Source: Jiangellales bacterium (lineage in GTDB: Bacteria > Actinomycetota > Actinomycetes > Jiangellales > Jiangellaceae). Taken from it: 64,000 nucleotides of DNA. Of this stretch, positions 12,750 to 21,196 are shown one piece after another (position 1 is the first letter of the stretch; each line of letters begins with the position of its first letter). The position numbers and the translations under genes are program-made. The DNA is taken from NCBI GenBank assembly GCA_030447955.1, contig JAUJNY010000001.1, positions 699,485 through 763,484 of the forward strand. Reading direction: 5' to 3'. The notes under the pieces are model-generated. The model was given only the letters and a program-made list of their open reading frames with translations. It ran no database searches and had not been told where the DNA came from.

Positions 12750-13517
12750 GTGACCACTGCCCCGCCTCGGCCGTCCCGCTCGCCACTGCCATCCGGCGCA
12801 GCCGCCGCGTCGCTAGACCTGCCGTCCCCACCGGCCGGCCGCCTGGGGCGCCCTCGGTGGCTGGATGCCCGGCTCATTGCCGGGGTGCTGCTCGTCCTCG
12901 GCTCAGTCGCGCTCGGCAGCCGGGTGATCGCCGGCGCCGACGACACGGTGCCCGTGTGGGCGACGCGAGGTCCACTGGCGGCCGGCGTCGAGGTCCGCGC
13001 CGCTGACCTCGTCGAGCGGCACGTGTTGCTCAACGAGGGGCTCGACGCCTACGTCTCCGCTGAGGGAGGCGTGCCGGCGGGCTATGTCGCGCTGCGGGAC
13101 GTGGGCGCCGGCGAGCTTTTGCCGCGCGCCGCGATCGCGCCGGCCGCTGAGCTCGCCGTGGTCCGCTACGTCACGGTGACCGTTCCCGCGGCGGAGCTCC
13201 CGTACGGCGTCGGCGCCGGCTCCCACGTCGACGTGTGGATTGTTCCCGCTGAGCCGGTCGCGAGCGCGCCGCCGGGCTCGCCGCCTGGCTCGCCTGCGAG
13301 TGGTGGGGCGCAACGGCTGCTGGCCGGGGCGGGGGTCGCGGCACTGAGCAGCGAGAGCGGCGCCCTCGGTGTGTCGGGGAGCACCCGGGGCGTCGTCCTC
13401 GCGGTCGAGCAGGGCGACCTCAGCGACGCGGCGTACGAGTCGGTGATCGCCCGCCTGATCGCCGCCAACCGGGCCGGTCTGGTGTCGCTGGCGGCGCTGC
13501 CGGCCGGGTCGCGATGA
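12750..13517 (+). CDS. SAF-domain (CpaB/RcpC-like) protein
   Basis: 255-residue protein with a single N-terminal membrane segment (LIAGVLLVLGSVALGSRVI) and a periplasmic SAF domain (VWATRGPLAAGVEVRAADL to VALRDVGAGELLPRAAI). SAF proteins of the CpaB/RcpC type belong to Flp pilus assembly systems. GTG at 12750 follows GGGAGGG. The stop overlaps the next gene's ATG (ATGA), showing tight coupling with the CpaE-like ATPase. The main tad operon is 16 kb away. Confidence 0.82.
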   Translation: MTTAPPRPSRSPLPSGAAAASLDLPSPPAGRLGRPRWLDARLIAGVLLVLGSVALGSRVIAGADDTVPVWATRGPLAAGVEVRAADLVERHVLLNEGLDAYVSAEGGVPAGYVALRDVGAGELLPRAAIAPAAELAVVRYVTVTVPAAELPYGVGAGSHVDVWIVPAEPVASAPPGSPPGSPASGGAQRLLAGAGVAALSSESGALGVSGSTRGVVLAVEQGDLSDAAYESVIARLIAANRAGLVSLAALPAGSR

Positions 13518-14821
13518 GCGTCCCCGTCCTCACCGGTGTCACCGGCGCTCCCTGGGAGGCCCGCCTGGTCGCCGCGCTGGAACGCGCCGGGTCGGGGCTC
13601 ACGATCGTGCGCCGCTGCGTTGACCTCGCCGACCTGCTGGCGGCGGCAGCCTCCGGCCAGGCGCGTGCGGTGCTGGTGTCTGCGGACCTGCGGCGGCTGG
13701 ACCGGGAGGCCCTCGGCCGGCTGACGGCGGTGGGCGTCGCCGCCGTGGGCCTCGTCACTCCTGGCGACGAGGATGCCGAACGGCGGCTGCGGCAGCTGGG
13801 CCTGCGCCACGTGCTGCCTGCCGATGCCAGTCCTGCTGCGGTGGTCGCCGCGGTCCTGGACGCCGTAGGCGAAGGGGCACCTGGTCAGCACGCCGCCTGG
13901 GCCAATCCCCTGGAGGCGCTGCCGCACCTGTCCGACGGCGGCAGCGACGAGTCGGTTGACCTGGCGGCGGACGCGGGCTCCGGCCGGCTCGTCGCCGTCT
14001 GGGGTCCCACCGGCGCTCCCGGACGCACTACGGTCGCGCTCGGGTTGGCGAGCGAGGTGGCGGGGCTCGCGCGTCCCGCGATGATTGCTGACGCCGACAC
14101 CTACGGCGGCGTCGTCGCGCAGATGCTCGGGTTGCTTGACGAGTCCCCGGGTCTGGCCGCGGCGGCGCGTGCGGCTAACAACGGCCAGCTGGACCTGCCT
14201 GGTCTCGCCCGGCACGCCCGCCAGGTGCTGCCCCAACTGCGCGTCCTCACGGGGATCGCCCGTGCCGAACGCTGGACCGAGCTGCGTCCCGCGGCGCTCG
14301 AGGTGGTCTGGTCGCTCGCCCGCCGGCTGGTCGACGTGACCGTGGTCGACTGCGGTTTCTCCCTCGAGCAGGACGAGGAAATCAGCTACGACACCACCGC
14401 CCCCCGGCGCAACGGCGCCACGCTGCTCACGCTGGAGCGGGCCGACGTCGTCATCGCCGTCGGCACGGCCGACCCGGTGGGCATCCAGCGCCTTGTCCGC
14501 GGCTTGTCCGACCTCCGCGAGGCCGTGCCCGGCGCCGACACACGGGTGGTCGTCAACCGGCTGCGCCGCTCATCGATCGGGGGAGAGCCCGAGCAGCAGG
14601 TCCGCCAGACGCTGGCGCGCCATGCGGGCGTCACCAGGCTCAGGTTCGTCCCGTACGACCGTGCCGCCTGCGACGCCGCGGTCGTCCAGGGTCGGACGCT
14701 CGCCGAGGTCGCGAACGACTCCCCCGCCCGCCGGGCGATCGCGAACCTCGCCGCTGACCTCATCGGGGCGACCCGAGCCGATCGGCGGCGGCGGGATCGC
14801 CGCCCGCTCCTGGCGCGCTGA
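13514..14821 (+). CDS. CpaE-like MinD/ParA-family ATPase with altered P-loop
   Basis: 435-residue protein with an N-terminal receiver-like region (about 1-120) and a C-terminal MinD-type domain starting LVAVWGPTGAPGRTTVALGLA near residue 156. The P-loop reads GPTGAPGRTT: the signature lysine before the two threonines is arginine, so nucleotide hydrolysis is uncertain. Later motifs (DVTVVDCGFS, then RADVVIAVGTADPVGIQRL) fit the family. CpaE proteins help localise Flp pili. Coupled to the SAF gene by a 4-bp overlap. Confidence 0.8.
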   Translation: MSVPVLTGVTGAPWEARLVAALERAGSGLTIVRRCVDLADLLAAAASGQARAVLVSADLRRLDREALGRLTAVGVAAVGLVTPGDEDAERRLRQLGLRHVLPADASPAAVVAAVLDAVGEGAPGQHAAWANPLEALPHLSDGGSDESVDLAADAGSGRLVAVWGPTGAPGRTTVALGLASEVAGLARPAMIADADTYGGVVAQMLGLLDESPGLAAAARAANNGQLDLPGLARHARQVLPQLRVLTGIARAERWTELRPAALEVVWSLARRLVDVTVVDCGFSLEQDEEISYDTTAPRRNGATLLTLERADVVIAVGTADPVGIQRLVRGLSDLREAVPGADTRVVVNRLRRSSIGGEPEQQVRQTLARHAGVTRLRFVPYDRAACDAAVVQGRTLAEVANDSPARRAIANLAADLIGATRADRRRRDRRPLLAR

Positions 14822-14864
14822 GCGGTAGTCCCTTAGGGAACGAAGGCGCGCCGGCGGACGCGGC

Positions 14865-16235
14865 TCAGGCGGCGAACAGGAGGAGCAGCCCGCCGACGGT
14901 GTAACCGACCATCACGCCGAGCAGGGGCAGCTGCCCCAGCAGCGCGGACCGGCCGCGAAAGAGCCGCACCGAGCGGTCGTGCGCAGCCACCACCCCGACG
15001 ACGTGGCCGGTGACGACCGCCAGCACCTGCACGCTGGCGACCAGCGCGGGCATCGTCGCCAGGGTCTGGTCCACGCCTCGCCCGGCGATGCCGAGCCAGT
15101 CGGCGCCGCTGCTCAACGGGTCGGAGAGGTAGATCAGCGTGCGCTGTCCTTCCAGGACGAGCAGCGTGTAGTAGTGCGCGACCAGGTACCCCACGACGAT
15201 CGGGACCAGGGAGTGGGCGAACCCCGCCGGCAGGGACGTACGCCGAACGTCTGCGCCTCCACGGGGAATGCCATCGGTAACCCCACCGGCCAGCACGGTC
15301 GCAGCGGCGTACGTGGCGGCGACGAGCGCGACCATGCCAGCAAGCCCCACGGTTCCGGCCAGCGCCTCCGGCAGTGCCCCGCCCTGCGCCAGCCGCACCC
15401 ACACAGGCGCGGAGGAGAAGCTGTCGTAGGCGGTGGAACCAAGCAGCACGCACACCACGGCCACCAGTCCGGGCAGCGGCGGCACCCCGTCGAGCCCGGC
15501 CAGGGGGCTGCGCAGGACCAGTCGCCCGTCGCCGCGCCGGCCGAAGGGTGAGAGCCGGCCGAGCAACGTGGAGTAGACCTCGAACGGGTCGGCCCGGTCG
15601 AACCACCGGGACCCGAACACAGCTGCACCGACCAGGGTGAGGGCGAGGTAGCCGGCGAACCAGGCGCGGATCACCGGCAAGGTGACGTTGTCAGGAGCGA
15701 CGAGCTCGAGCCAGGTGAAGGCGAGCAGCACGAGCGCCGCCGGCCAGTGGCCGAGCCGCTCGGGGTAGTCCAGCAGCCCCCGCTCCGGATCGGCTCGCAG
15801 CGCCCGCGCGCCGAGCGCGTGCAGCGTGCGCAGCGGGTTGAGCCACCGCCACACCGGGCCGAGCAGCACCGAGGCCGGCACCAGCCCGATCCAGAACAGC
15901 ACGTACACCACCCCGGCGGTGGGGTTGGTCGCCAGGTCCGGTCCGAGCAGCGCACCGATGAGCGCGTACGCGGTGAGCAGCAGGCCGACTGCCTGCCCGA
16001 GCAAGGTCCACCACCGCGACGAGACGGCGGCCTGCACCGTTCCGGGCAGCGGGACGCCCGCGCTGGCCGCGTCGTAGCGCGGCCTCCGCCAGGCAAACGC
16101 CAGGACAGCGAAGGACACGAGCAGCGCCGCAGCTGCGCCCACCAGCACGTGCCCGAACGGGATCGGTAGGTCCTGGCGGCCACCGATGCCGTGGGCGAGA
16201 ACGCCGCCGGTCAACGCAGAGACCGCGAGCGTCAC
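14865..16235 (-). CDS. Polytopic membrane protein of unknown function
   Basis: 456-residue integral membrane protein with roughly ten to twelve hydrophobic segments. Conserved-looking loops are WRWLNPLRTLHALG, RADPFEVYSTLLGRLSPFGRR and GVTDGIPRGGADV. Family members are widespread in actinobacteria; some database entries call them fenitrothion hydrolase, a name I would not rely on. The start overlaps by 4 bp the end of the upstream cupredoxin-like lipoprotein gene, so the two are one operon. This suggests a metal- or redox-linked membrane role (inference). Confidence 0.72.
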   Translation of the reverse strand: MTLAVSALTGGVLAHGIGGRQDLPIPFGHVLVGAAAALLVSFAVLAFAWRRPRYDAASAGVPLPGTVQAAVSSRWWTLLGQAVGLLLTAYALIGALLGPDLATNPTAGVVYVLFWIGLVPASVLLGPVWRWLNPLRTLHALGARALRADPERGLLDYPERLGHWPAALVLLAFTWLELVAPDNVTLPVIRAWFAGYLALTLVGAAVFGSRWFDRADPFEVYSTLLGRLSPFGRRGDGRLVLRSPLAGLDGVPPLPGLVAVVCVLLGSTAYDSFSSAPVWVRLAQGGALPEALAGTVGLAGMVALVAATYAAATVLAGGVTDGIPRGGADVRRTSLPAGFAHSLVPIVVGYLVAHYYTLLVLEGQRTLIYLSDPLSSGADWLGIAGRGVDQTLATMPALVASVQVLAVVTGHVVGVVAAHDRSVRLFRGRSALLGQLPLLGVMVGYTVGGLLLLFAA

Positions 16236-16660
16236 CGCACCTCGAGCTGGACGAGCAGCAGGCCGCTCTCGTGCAGCTCCACGTCGAACAGCCCTGGGGT
16301 GTCCGCGGTCAGCTCCAGTGTCGTCTGACGGCCCGGCACCAGCTCGACCGATTGGTCGTAGCCATGCACGTGCAGCTCGTCCGCGGTGTCGCTGGTCACC
16401 GCGAGGCGCACCTGCTCCCCCAGCGCCACCTCGACCCGATCGGCGGCGACGCTGGCCTGCCCTTCGGCGACCTCGATCTCAACCAACTGAACGTCGGCGC
16501 CGTTGCCGGTCGGCGCTGCCGACGAGGTCGCTGGCGCCGGGTCGGAGATCGTCGTCCGCGCGTCGTCCCCGGCCGCGCAACCGGCGACCGGCACGCTCAG
16601 GCACCAGGCGAGGACCAGCGCGCCAAGCACTCCGGCCCTGCGCGGGAACGAGCGCAGCAC
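16232..16660 (-). CDS. Lipoprotein with cupredoxin-like fold
   Basis: 142-residue lipoprotein: signal segment and lipobox VAGC (Cys28), a Thr/Ser/Pro-rich linker, then a beta-sandwich (VEVALGEQVRLAVTSDTADELHVHGYDQSVEL to GLFDVELHESGLLLVQLEVR) that resembles cupredoxin_1 domains. His residues in LHVHGYD and LHES could bind metal, but a classical Cys-Met copper set is not obvious. GTG at 16660 follows AGGAGGA; a longer reading to 16816 is rejected because it lacks a signal sequence. Coupled to the downstream membrane protein. Confidence 0.78.
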   Translation of the reverse strand: MLRSFPRRAGVLGALVLAWCLSVPVAGCAAGDDARTTISDPAPATSSAAPTGNGADVQLVEIEVAEGQASVAADRVEVALGEQVRLAVTSDTADELHVHGYDQSVELVPGRQTTLELTADTPGLFDVELHESGLLLVQLEVR

Positions 16661-16795
16661 GGTCCTCCTCCTGCGTCGGCGGCGGCCGACATCTTCGCAG
16701 AGCCGGCGCGCCCGTCCGGAGCAGCGCCAGGCGTGCGGTACGCGGTTGCGTGCCACGATGGACGCCCCCGACCGCCGCCCTGAGGAGAGGACCGC

Positions 16796-17809
16796 ATGCC
16801 CGACCGGTCCGCTCAAGGCAGGCTTGATGTCGAGCGGCGGACCGGCTCGCGGCGCGGCCTCGTCCTCGGAGCCGGTGGCGTGCTCGGAGCGGCGTGGACG
16901 GTCGGCGCCCTCGCCGCCCTGGAGGAGGAGGTCGGGCTCGACCCCAGCCAGGCAGACGTCATCGTCGGCACCTCCGCCGGGTCAGTTGTTGCCGCCCTGC
17001 TCGCCCATGGCGTCCCCGTCAAGGACCTGCTCGCCCACCAACGCGGAGTGGCACCGCAGGTCGGTCCCCTCGCTGGGGTGTCCTTCGACTACGACACCGG
17101 CGTCGGCGGTGCGCTGCCCCCGCGGCCGCGCCTTGCGGTCGGTTCGAGCCGGATGCTCGTCCGCGGGGCACGCCACCCCCGGCGCATCCGACCACTTGCG
17201 CTGCTCTCCGCGGCGCTGCCGACCGGCAGCGGCTCCCTCGCCGGGCTCGCCGCCGTCCTCGACCAGGTCGTGCTCCCGGGCGGCGGCTGGCCCGAGGCCC
17301 CCAGCCTGCGGATCGTCGCCATGGACTACGACACGGGGACGCGCACCGTGTTCGGTGCTCCCGGTTCACCTGCCGTCACGGTGACCCAGGCCGTGCTCGC
17401 GTCGTGTGCCGTGCCGGGATGGTTCGCCCCCGTGCACCTCGCCGGACGCCGCTACGTCGACGCCGGTCCGGTCTCGGCCACCTCGCTCGACCTCGTCGCC
17501 GACCTCCGCCTGGACGAGGTGTACGCGCTGTCGCCCATGGTCTCCCGCGCCGTCGACCGGCCGGCCTCCTGGATGGCCAGGGCCGAGCGCCGCTGGCGCC
17601 GGCACGTCACCACCCGGGTGCTGCGCGACGCGGAGCTCGTCCGCGCCGGCGGGGCTCGGCTGACGCTGCTCGGGCCCGGGCCGGACGACCTGGCGGCCTT
17701 TGGCGCCAACCTCATGGACCCCCGGCGACGGCGCGCGGTGCTGGAGACGTCGCTGGTGTCCACCCGCGCTGCGCTGCGCCTGCTCCGGGAGGGGGAGCTG
17801 GCCGGCTGA
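16796..17809 (+). CDS. Patatin-like phospholipase family protein
   Basis: 337-residue patatin-fold acyl hydrolase. The oxyanion glycine-rich strand is GLVLGAGGVLGAAWTVGAL (21-39), the nucleophile elbow is GTSAGS with Ser60, and the catalytic Asp is in YVDAGPVS (Asp222). The motif reads D-A-G instead of the common D-G-G/A. ATG at 16796 follows GAGGAGAGG. A GC hairpin follows the stop. Substrate is unknown. Confidence 0.88.
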   Translation: MPDRSAQGRLDVERRTGSRRGLVLGAGGVLGAAWTVGALAALEEEVGLDPSQADVIVGTSAGSVVAALLAHGVPVKDLLAHQRGVAPQVGPLAGVSFDYDTGVGGALPPRPRLAVGSSRMLVRGARHPRRIRPLALLSAALPTGSGSLAGLAAVLDQVVLPGGGWPEAPSLRIVAMDYDTGTRTVFGAPGSPAVTVTQAVLASCAVPGWFAPVHLAGRRYVDAGPVSATSLDLVADLRLDEVYALSPMVSRAVDRPASWMARAERRWRRHVTTRVLRDAELVRAGGARLTLLGPGPDDLAAFGANLMDPRRRRAVLETSLVSTRAALRLLREGELAG

Positions 17810-17814
17810 GGCGC

Positions 17815-17833
17815 GGCCCCGGTCGGCGGGGCC
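17815..17833 (+). terminator. GC hairpin after patatin gene
   Basis: Perfect 7-bp stem (GGCCCCG / CGGGGCC) with a 5-base loop, 6 bp after the TGA. There is no T tract, as is usual in this GC-rich sequence. Confidence 0.5.
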
Positions 17834-18082
17834 CTCGCTCGACCACGAGCTCACCGAGATCAGTCACAGCGCCACCCGTTCTGGGTGATCCACAGGAGAT
17901 ATCGGCCGCCTGGGCGACCAGTTGGTCACGTGGAGCACCCGCGGGGATGCCCGGGTGCTTGATCCACGGGAGCGTACGGCCGTCCGGGCGACGCGCAGCT
18001 CATCCGGACGCGGCCCCCGCCCCCGGACCGGCGCCGGGACCGGTTGAGGCACGGTGGGAGACGTCGTGCCACGATGAGACTC
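17834..18082. other. Intergenic region with paired imperfect repeats and hairpin
   Basis: Two imperfect direct repeats start GATCCAC-x-GGAG at 17887 and 17961 and share CGGCCG and GGGCGAC over about 31 bp. Between and around them is an imperfect hairpin: CGTGG 17929-17933 plus AGCACCCG 17934-17941 against CGGGTGCT 17952-17959 plus CCACG 17964-17968. TCACGTGGA here also appears in the palindrome after the tad operon. No open frame with coding character was seen. The pruA promoter must be near 18040-18070. Confidence 0.55.
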
Positions 18083-19711
18083 ATGGACTCCATCGCGACG
18101 GTGCCCCCGCCGGTCAACGAGCCGGTCAAGTCCTACGTACCCGGTAGCCCCGAGCGTGCTGAGGTCAAGGCCCGGCTCGCCGAGCTGTCCGGGCAGCAGA
18201 CCGAGCTGCCCATGACCGTGGGCGGTGAGCAGCGGCCGGGCGGGGGCGAGGAGACGCCCGTCGTCATGCCTCACAACCACGCGCACGTCCTGGGCACCCT
18301 TCGTGGCGCCACCCAGGACGACGCCAAGGCCGCCGTGGCCGCGGCCCGGGACGCCGCGCCGGCGTGGCGGGCGCTGTCTTTCGAAGACCGGGCGGCGGTG
18401 TTCCTCAAGGCCGCCGAGCTGCTGGCCGGTCCCTGGCGGTCCACGCTCAACGCGTCCTCGATGCTTGGGCAGTCCAAGACGGTGTACCAGGCCGAGATCG
18501 ACGCCGCGTGCGAGCTCATCGACTTTTGGCGCTTCAACGTCCACTACGCGCGCCAGATCCTCTCCGAACAGCCGCCCGCACACTCACCGGGTGTGTGGAA
18601 CCGGATGGACCACCGGCCGCTCGAGGGCTTCGTCTACGCCGTCTCGCCGTTCAACTTCACCTCGATCGGCGGGAATCTGCCGACCGCGCCGGCGCTGATG
18701 GGCAACACCGTGCTGTGGAAGCCGGCGTCGACCCAGCAGCTCTCCGCGCACTTCACCATGCGGCTGCTGGAGGCCGCGGGCCTGCCGCCCGGGGTGATCA
18801 ACATGGTGACCGGTCACGGGGTGACCGTCTCCGAGGTGGCGCTCGCCGACCCGGACCTCGCGGGTATCCACTTCACCGGCTCCACCAAGACGTTCCAGCT
18901 GCTGTGGCGGACGGTGGGGGAGAACATCGCGGGCTACAGGTCCTACCCCCGGGTCGTCGGGGAGACCGGCGGCAAGGACTTCATCGTGGCCCATCCCAGC
19001 GCCGACCCCGACGCGTTGCGGGTGGCGATGATCCGGGGCGCCTTCGAGTACCAGGGGCAGAAGTGCTCGGCCGCGTCGCGGGCGTACGTCGCCCGCAGCG
19101 TCTGGTCACGGATGCGCGACGACCTGGTCGCCGAGACCGACGCGATCCCCATGGGGGACCCCGCCGACCTGTCGAACTTCATGGGTGCCGTAATCGATGA
19201 CCGTGCCTTCGCCAATCACAAGGAAGCGATCGACCGGGCCCACGCCACACCGTCCATCGAGGTCGTCGCCGGAGGGACGTACGACGACTCCGTGGGCTAC
19301 TTCGTGCGGCCCACGGTGCTCGAGTGCTCCGACCCGGATGACGACATCTTCCGTACCGAGTACTTCGGGCCGATCCTCAGCGTGCACGTGTACGACGACG
19401 GTGACTACGAGCGGGTGCTCACCCAGATGGAGAGCGTCTCGCCGTACGCCCTGACCGGCGCGATCTTCGCTCAGGACCGGGCGGCGGTCGCGCACGCCAC
19501 CGACGTGCTGCGGTTCGCGGCCGGCAACTTCTACATCAACGACAAGCCGACGGGCGCCGTGGTGGGGCAGCAGCCGTTCGGGGGAGCGCGCGCCAGCGGG
19601 ACCAACGACAAGGCCGGGGCGGCGCAGAACCTCCAGCGCTGGACCAGCACCCGGTCGATCAAGGAGACCTTCGTCCCCGCGACCGATCACCGCTACCCGC
19701 ACATGGCCTGA
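18083..19711 (+). CDS. pruA: L-glutamate gamma-semialdehyde dehydrogenase
   Basis: 542-residue class 4 aldehyde dehydrogenase that oxidises glutamate-5-semialdehyde (from proline or arginine breakdown) to glutamate with NAD+. The active-site Cys is in GQKCSAASRAYV (about Cys328), the general base Glu is in VGETGGKDF (about Glu294), and SPFNFTSIGGNL is the cofactor-site segment. ATG at 18083 gives MDSIATVPPPVNEP, matching the usual PruA start; an ATG at 18074 adds three residues and is also possible. No proline dehydrogenase gene is adjacent. Confidence 0.95.
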   Translation: MDSIATVPPPVNEPVKSYVPGSPERAEVKARLAELSGQQTELPMTVGGEQRPGGGEETPVVMPHNHAHVLGTLRGATQDDAKAAVAAARDAAPAWRALSFEDRAAVFLKAAELLAGPWRSTLNASSMLGQSKTVYQAEIDAACELIDFWRFNVHYARQILSEQPPAHSPGVWNRMDHRPLEGFVYAVSPFNFTSIGGNLPTAPALMGNTVLWKPASTQQLSAHFTMRLLEAAGLPPGVINMVTGHGVTVSEVALADPDLAGIHFTGSTKTFQLLWRTVGENIAGYRSYPRVVGETGGKDFIVAHPSADPDALRVAMIRGAFEYQGQKCSAASRAYVARSVWSRMRDDLVAETDAIPMGDPADLSNFMGAVIDDRAFANHKEAIDRAHATPSIEVVAGGTYDDSVGYFVRPTVLECSDPDDDIFRTEYFGPILSVHVYDDGDYERVLTQMESVSPYALTGAIFAQDRAAVAHATDVLRFAAGNFYINDKPTGAVVGQQPFGGARASGTNDKAGAAQNLQRWTSTRSIKETFVPATDHRYPHMA

Positions 19712-19742
19712 CCGCGGCCCCTGCCGGTCGGCGCTGTCAGGG

Positions 19743-20669
19743 TCAATCGACGCCACAGGCGCGGTCGATGACCGCGCGCATGCGATGCTGAACGGGCTCG
19801 GGGGGGACCAGGACGACGGTCGCGGCCGGCGTACGCCCGTCCCGCACGTAGGCCTCGAGCAGGAACGTCTGCTTGCTCTCCGCGAGGGCGTGACCGTCGC
19901 AGCGCCCGGACGAGGTGACCTCAACCGGCAGTGAGGCCTTCCGACTCGACGCAGGCATCCGCAGCAGCGGGGGCCGCACCGACCCGAGCGGGTCGACGTC
20001 GAGCAGGACGCTGCCGAGGAACCCGGTGACCCGCACCGGGCGGTTCGAGCCCAGCCGGGTCAGCTCGACCGTGCCCCGCAGCGCCGGATCCTGCTCGGTG
20101 CCGGCCCGCTCCCAGTGCCGCCCGAACCGTACGTCCACCGCCCGGGCGAGCGCGCGCGAGCGGCACTCTGCCAGCCACACAGGCGCGAGCAAGTCACGGG
20201 CGTCGCTGAACCGCACCCGGACGCGGCGCGCACTTTCGTCGGCCAGCTGCACCCGCAGCTGTGCGCTCCCGCGCGACCTCGGTGGACGAGTCGAGTCCGC
20301 GCAGCGCGCCCGGCCGATCGGCACCGGCAGGTCTACGGTTCGCCCCGGCTCGAGGACGACGTCGTCGCGGGTGTAGCGCTGAGTGCGCCACCCCGGCCAG
20401 AGCACCCGCACCCGGTCGATGTGGACAGGGTGCGGACCTGCGTTGGTGACCTGGACCTGCACCACGCCGTTCGTGACGTCCTGGGAGTACCGGGTCAGTG
20501 TCGCGGCCAGCGCCGGGGACCACGCCGCTGTCGAGGGCGACGTCGCCGCGGGCGCGTCTGGGGCCGATCCGGGCTTGCCGGTGCACCCGGTCAGGACGGC
20601 CAGGACGGCCAGGACGAGCGCCGCGGCGGCGAGGCGTTGCCGCCGCCCCGCGCGGCCGAGCCGGGTCAT
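19743..20669 (-). CDS. Putative lipoprotein, function unknown
   Basis: 308-residue predicted lipoprotein: twin-basic start, hydrophobic core and lipobox LTGC at about residue 29, then a Ser/Thr/Ala-rich spacer. The rest is beta-rich (GVVQVQVTNAGPHPVHIDRVRVLWPGW), like a secreted immunoglobulin- or CARDB-type fold. It overlaps the end of the DUF2505 gene by 4 bp and is convergent with pruA. No function is recognised. Confidence 0.72.
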   Translation of the reverse strand: MTRLGRAGRRQRLAAAALVLAVLAVLTGCTGKPGSAPDAPAATSPSTAAWSPALAATLTRYSQDVTNGVVQVQVTNAGPHPVHIDRVRVLWPGWRTQRYTRDDVVLEPGRTVDLPVPIGRARCADSTRPPRSRGSAQLRVQLADESARRVRVRFSDARDLLAPVWLAECRSRALARAVDVRFGRHWERAGTEQDPALRGTVELTRLGSNRPVRVTGFLGSVLLDVDPLGSVRPPLLRMPASSRKASLPVEVTSSGRCDGHALAESKQTFLLEAYVRDGRTPAATVVLVPPEPVQHRMRAVIDRACGVD

Positions 20670-21163
20670 CGCCTGAGCCGATTCCTCGCCAGCCGGTCCT
20701 GCGTCTCGAACGCATGGCGTACGGCCTGCTCGGCGGCCTGCTCGATCCGCCGTCCGACGATCGGCACGGCCGCCTTTACCTCTCCCTGCAGGGCGTAGCG
20801 GGTCGCCCCGCCACTGGGGGTCAGCTCGACCGTGCCGCGCACCTGGACCGGGGCTCTGGCGATCTCCACGCCGACCGCACCGGAGCGCGACCCGTCCGGT
20901 GCCGCCGGTCCCCAGGTAGTGGTCTGCACGACGTCGACGGAGTCCCCGACCATGGCGCGGACGAAGTCGGGCCCCCGCGGGGGCATCACCAGGTGGAGTC
21001 GGGTCCGTACGTTGCCCTGCTCGCGCTCGACGCTGATGTCGTGCGAGCGGGCGCCGCTCGCCTGGGCCACCTCCTCGAGGAAGCTCTCGTCGGTCAGGAG
21101 GGCGAAGACGGTGGCGGGGTCGGAGGGGTAGGTCGTGTCCTGGCGCAGCTCCATGATGCTCAT
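20666..21163 (-). CDS. DUF2505 (SRPBCC-like) protein
   Basis: 165-residue DUF2505 protein of the START-like superfamily, frequent in actinobacteria. It opens MELRQDTTYPSDPATVFALLTDESFLEEV and ends in a helix (AAEQAVRHAFETQDRLARN). ATG at 21163 or 21154 is possible; GGCAGG abuts the first and is 9 bp from the second. It is divergent from kynA, with only 33 bp between starts, and its end overlaps the downstream lipoprotein gene. Confidence 0.8.
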   Translation of the reverse strand: MSIMELRQDTTYPSDPATVFALLTDESFLEEVAQASGARSHDISVEREQGNVRTRLHLVMPPRGPDFVRAMVGDSVDVVQTTTWGPAAPDGSRSGAVGVEIARAPVQVRGTVELTPSGGATRYALQGEVKAAVPIVGRRIEQAAEQAVRHAFETQDRLARNRLRR

Positions 21164-21196
21164 CCTGCCGGGTGCCCCGACGCGTACGCTGCCGGC

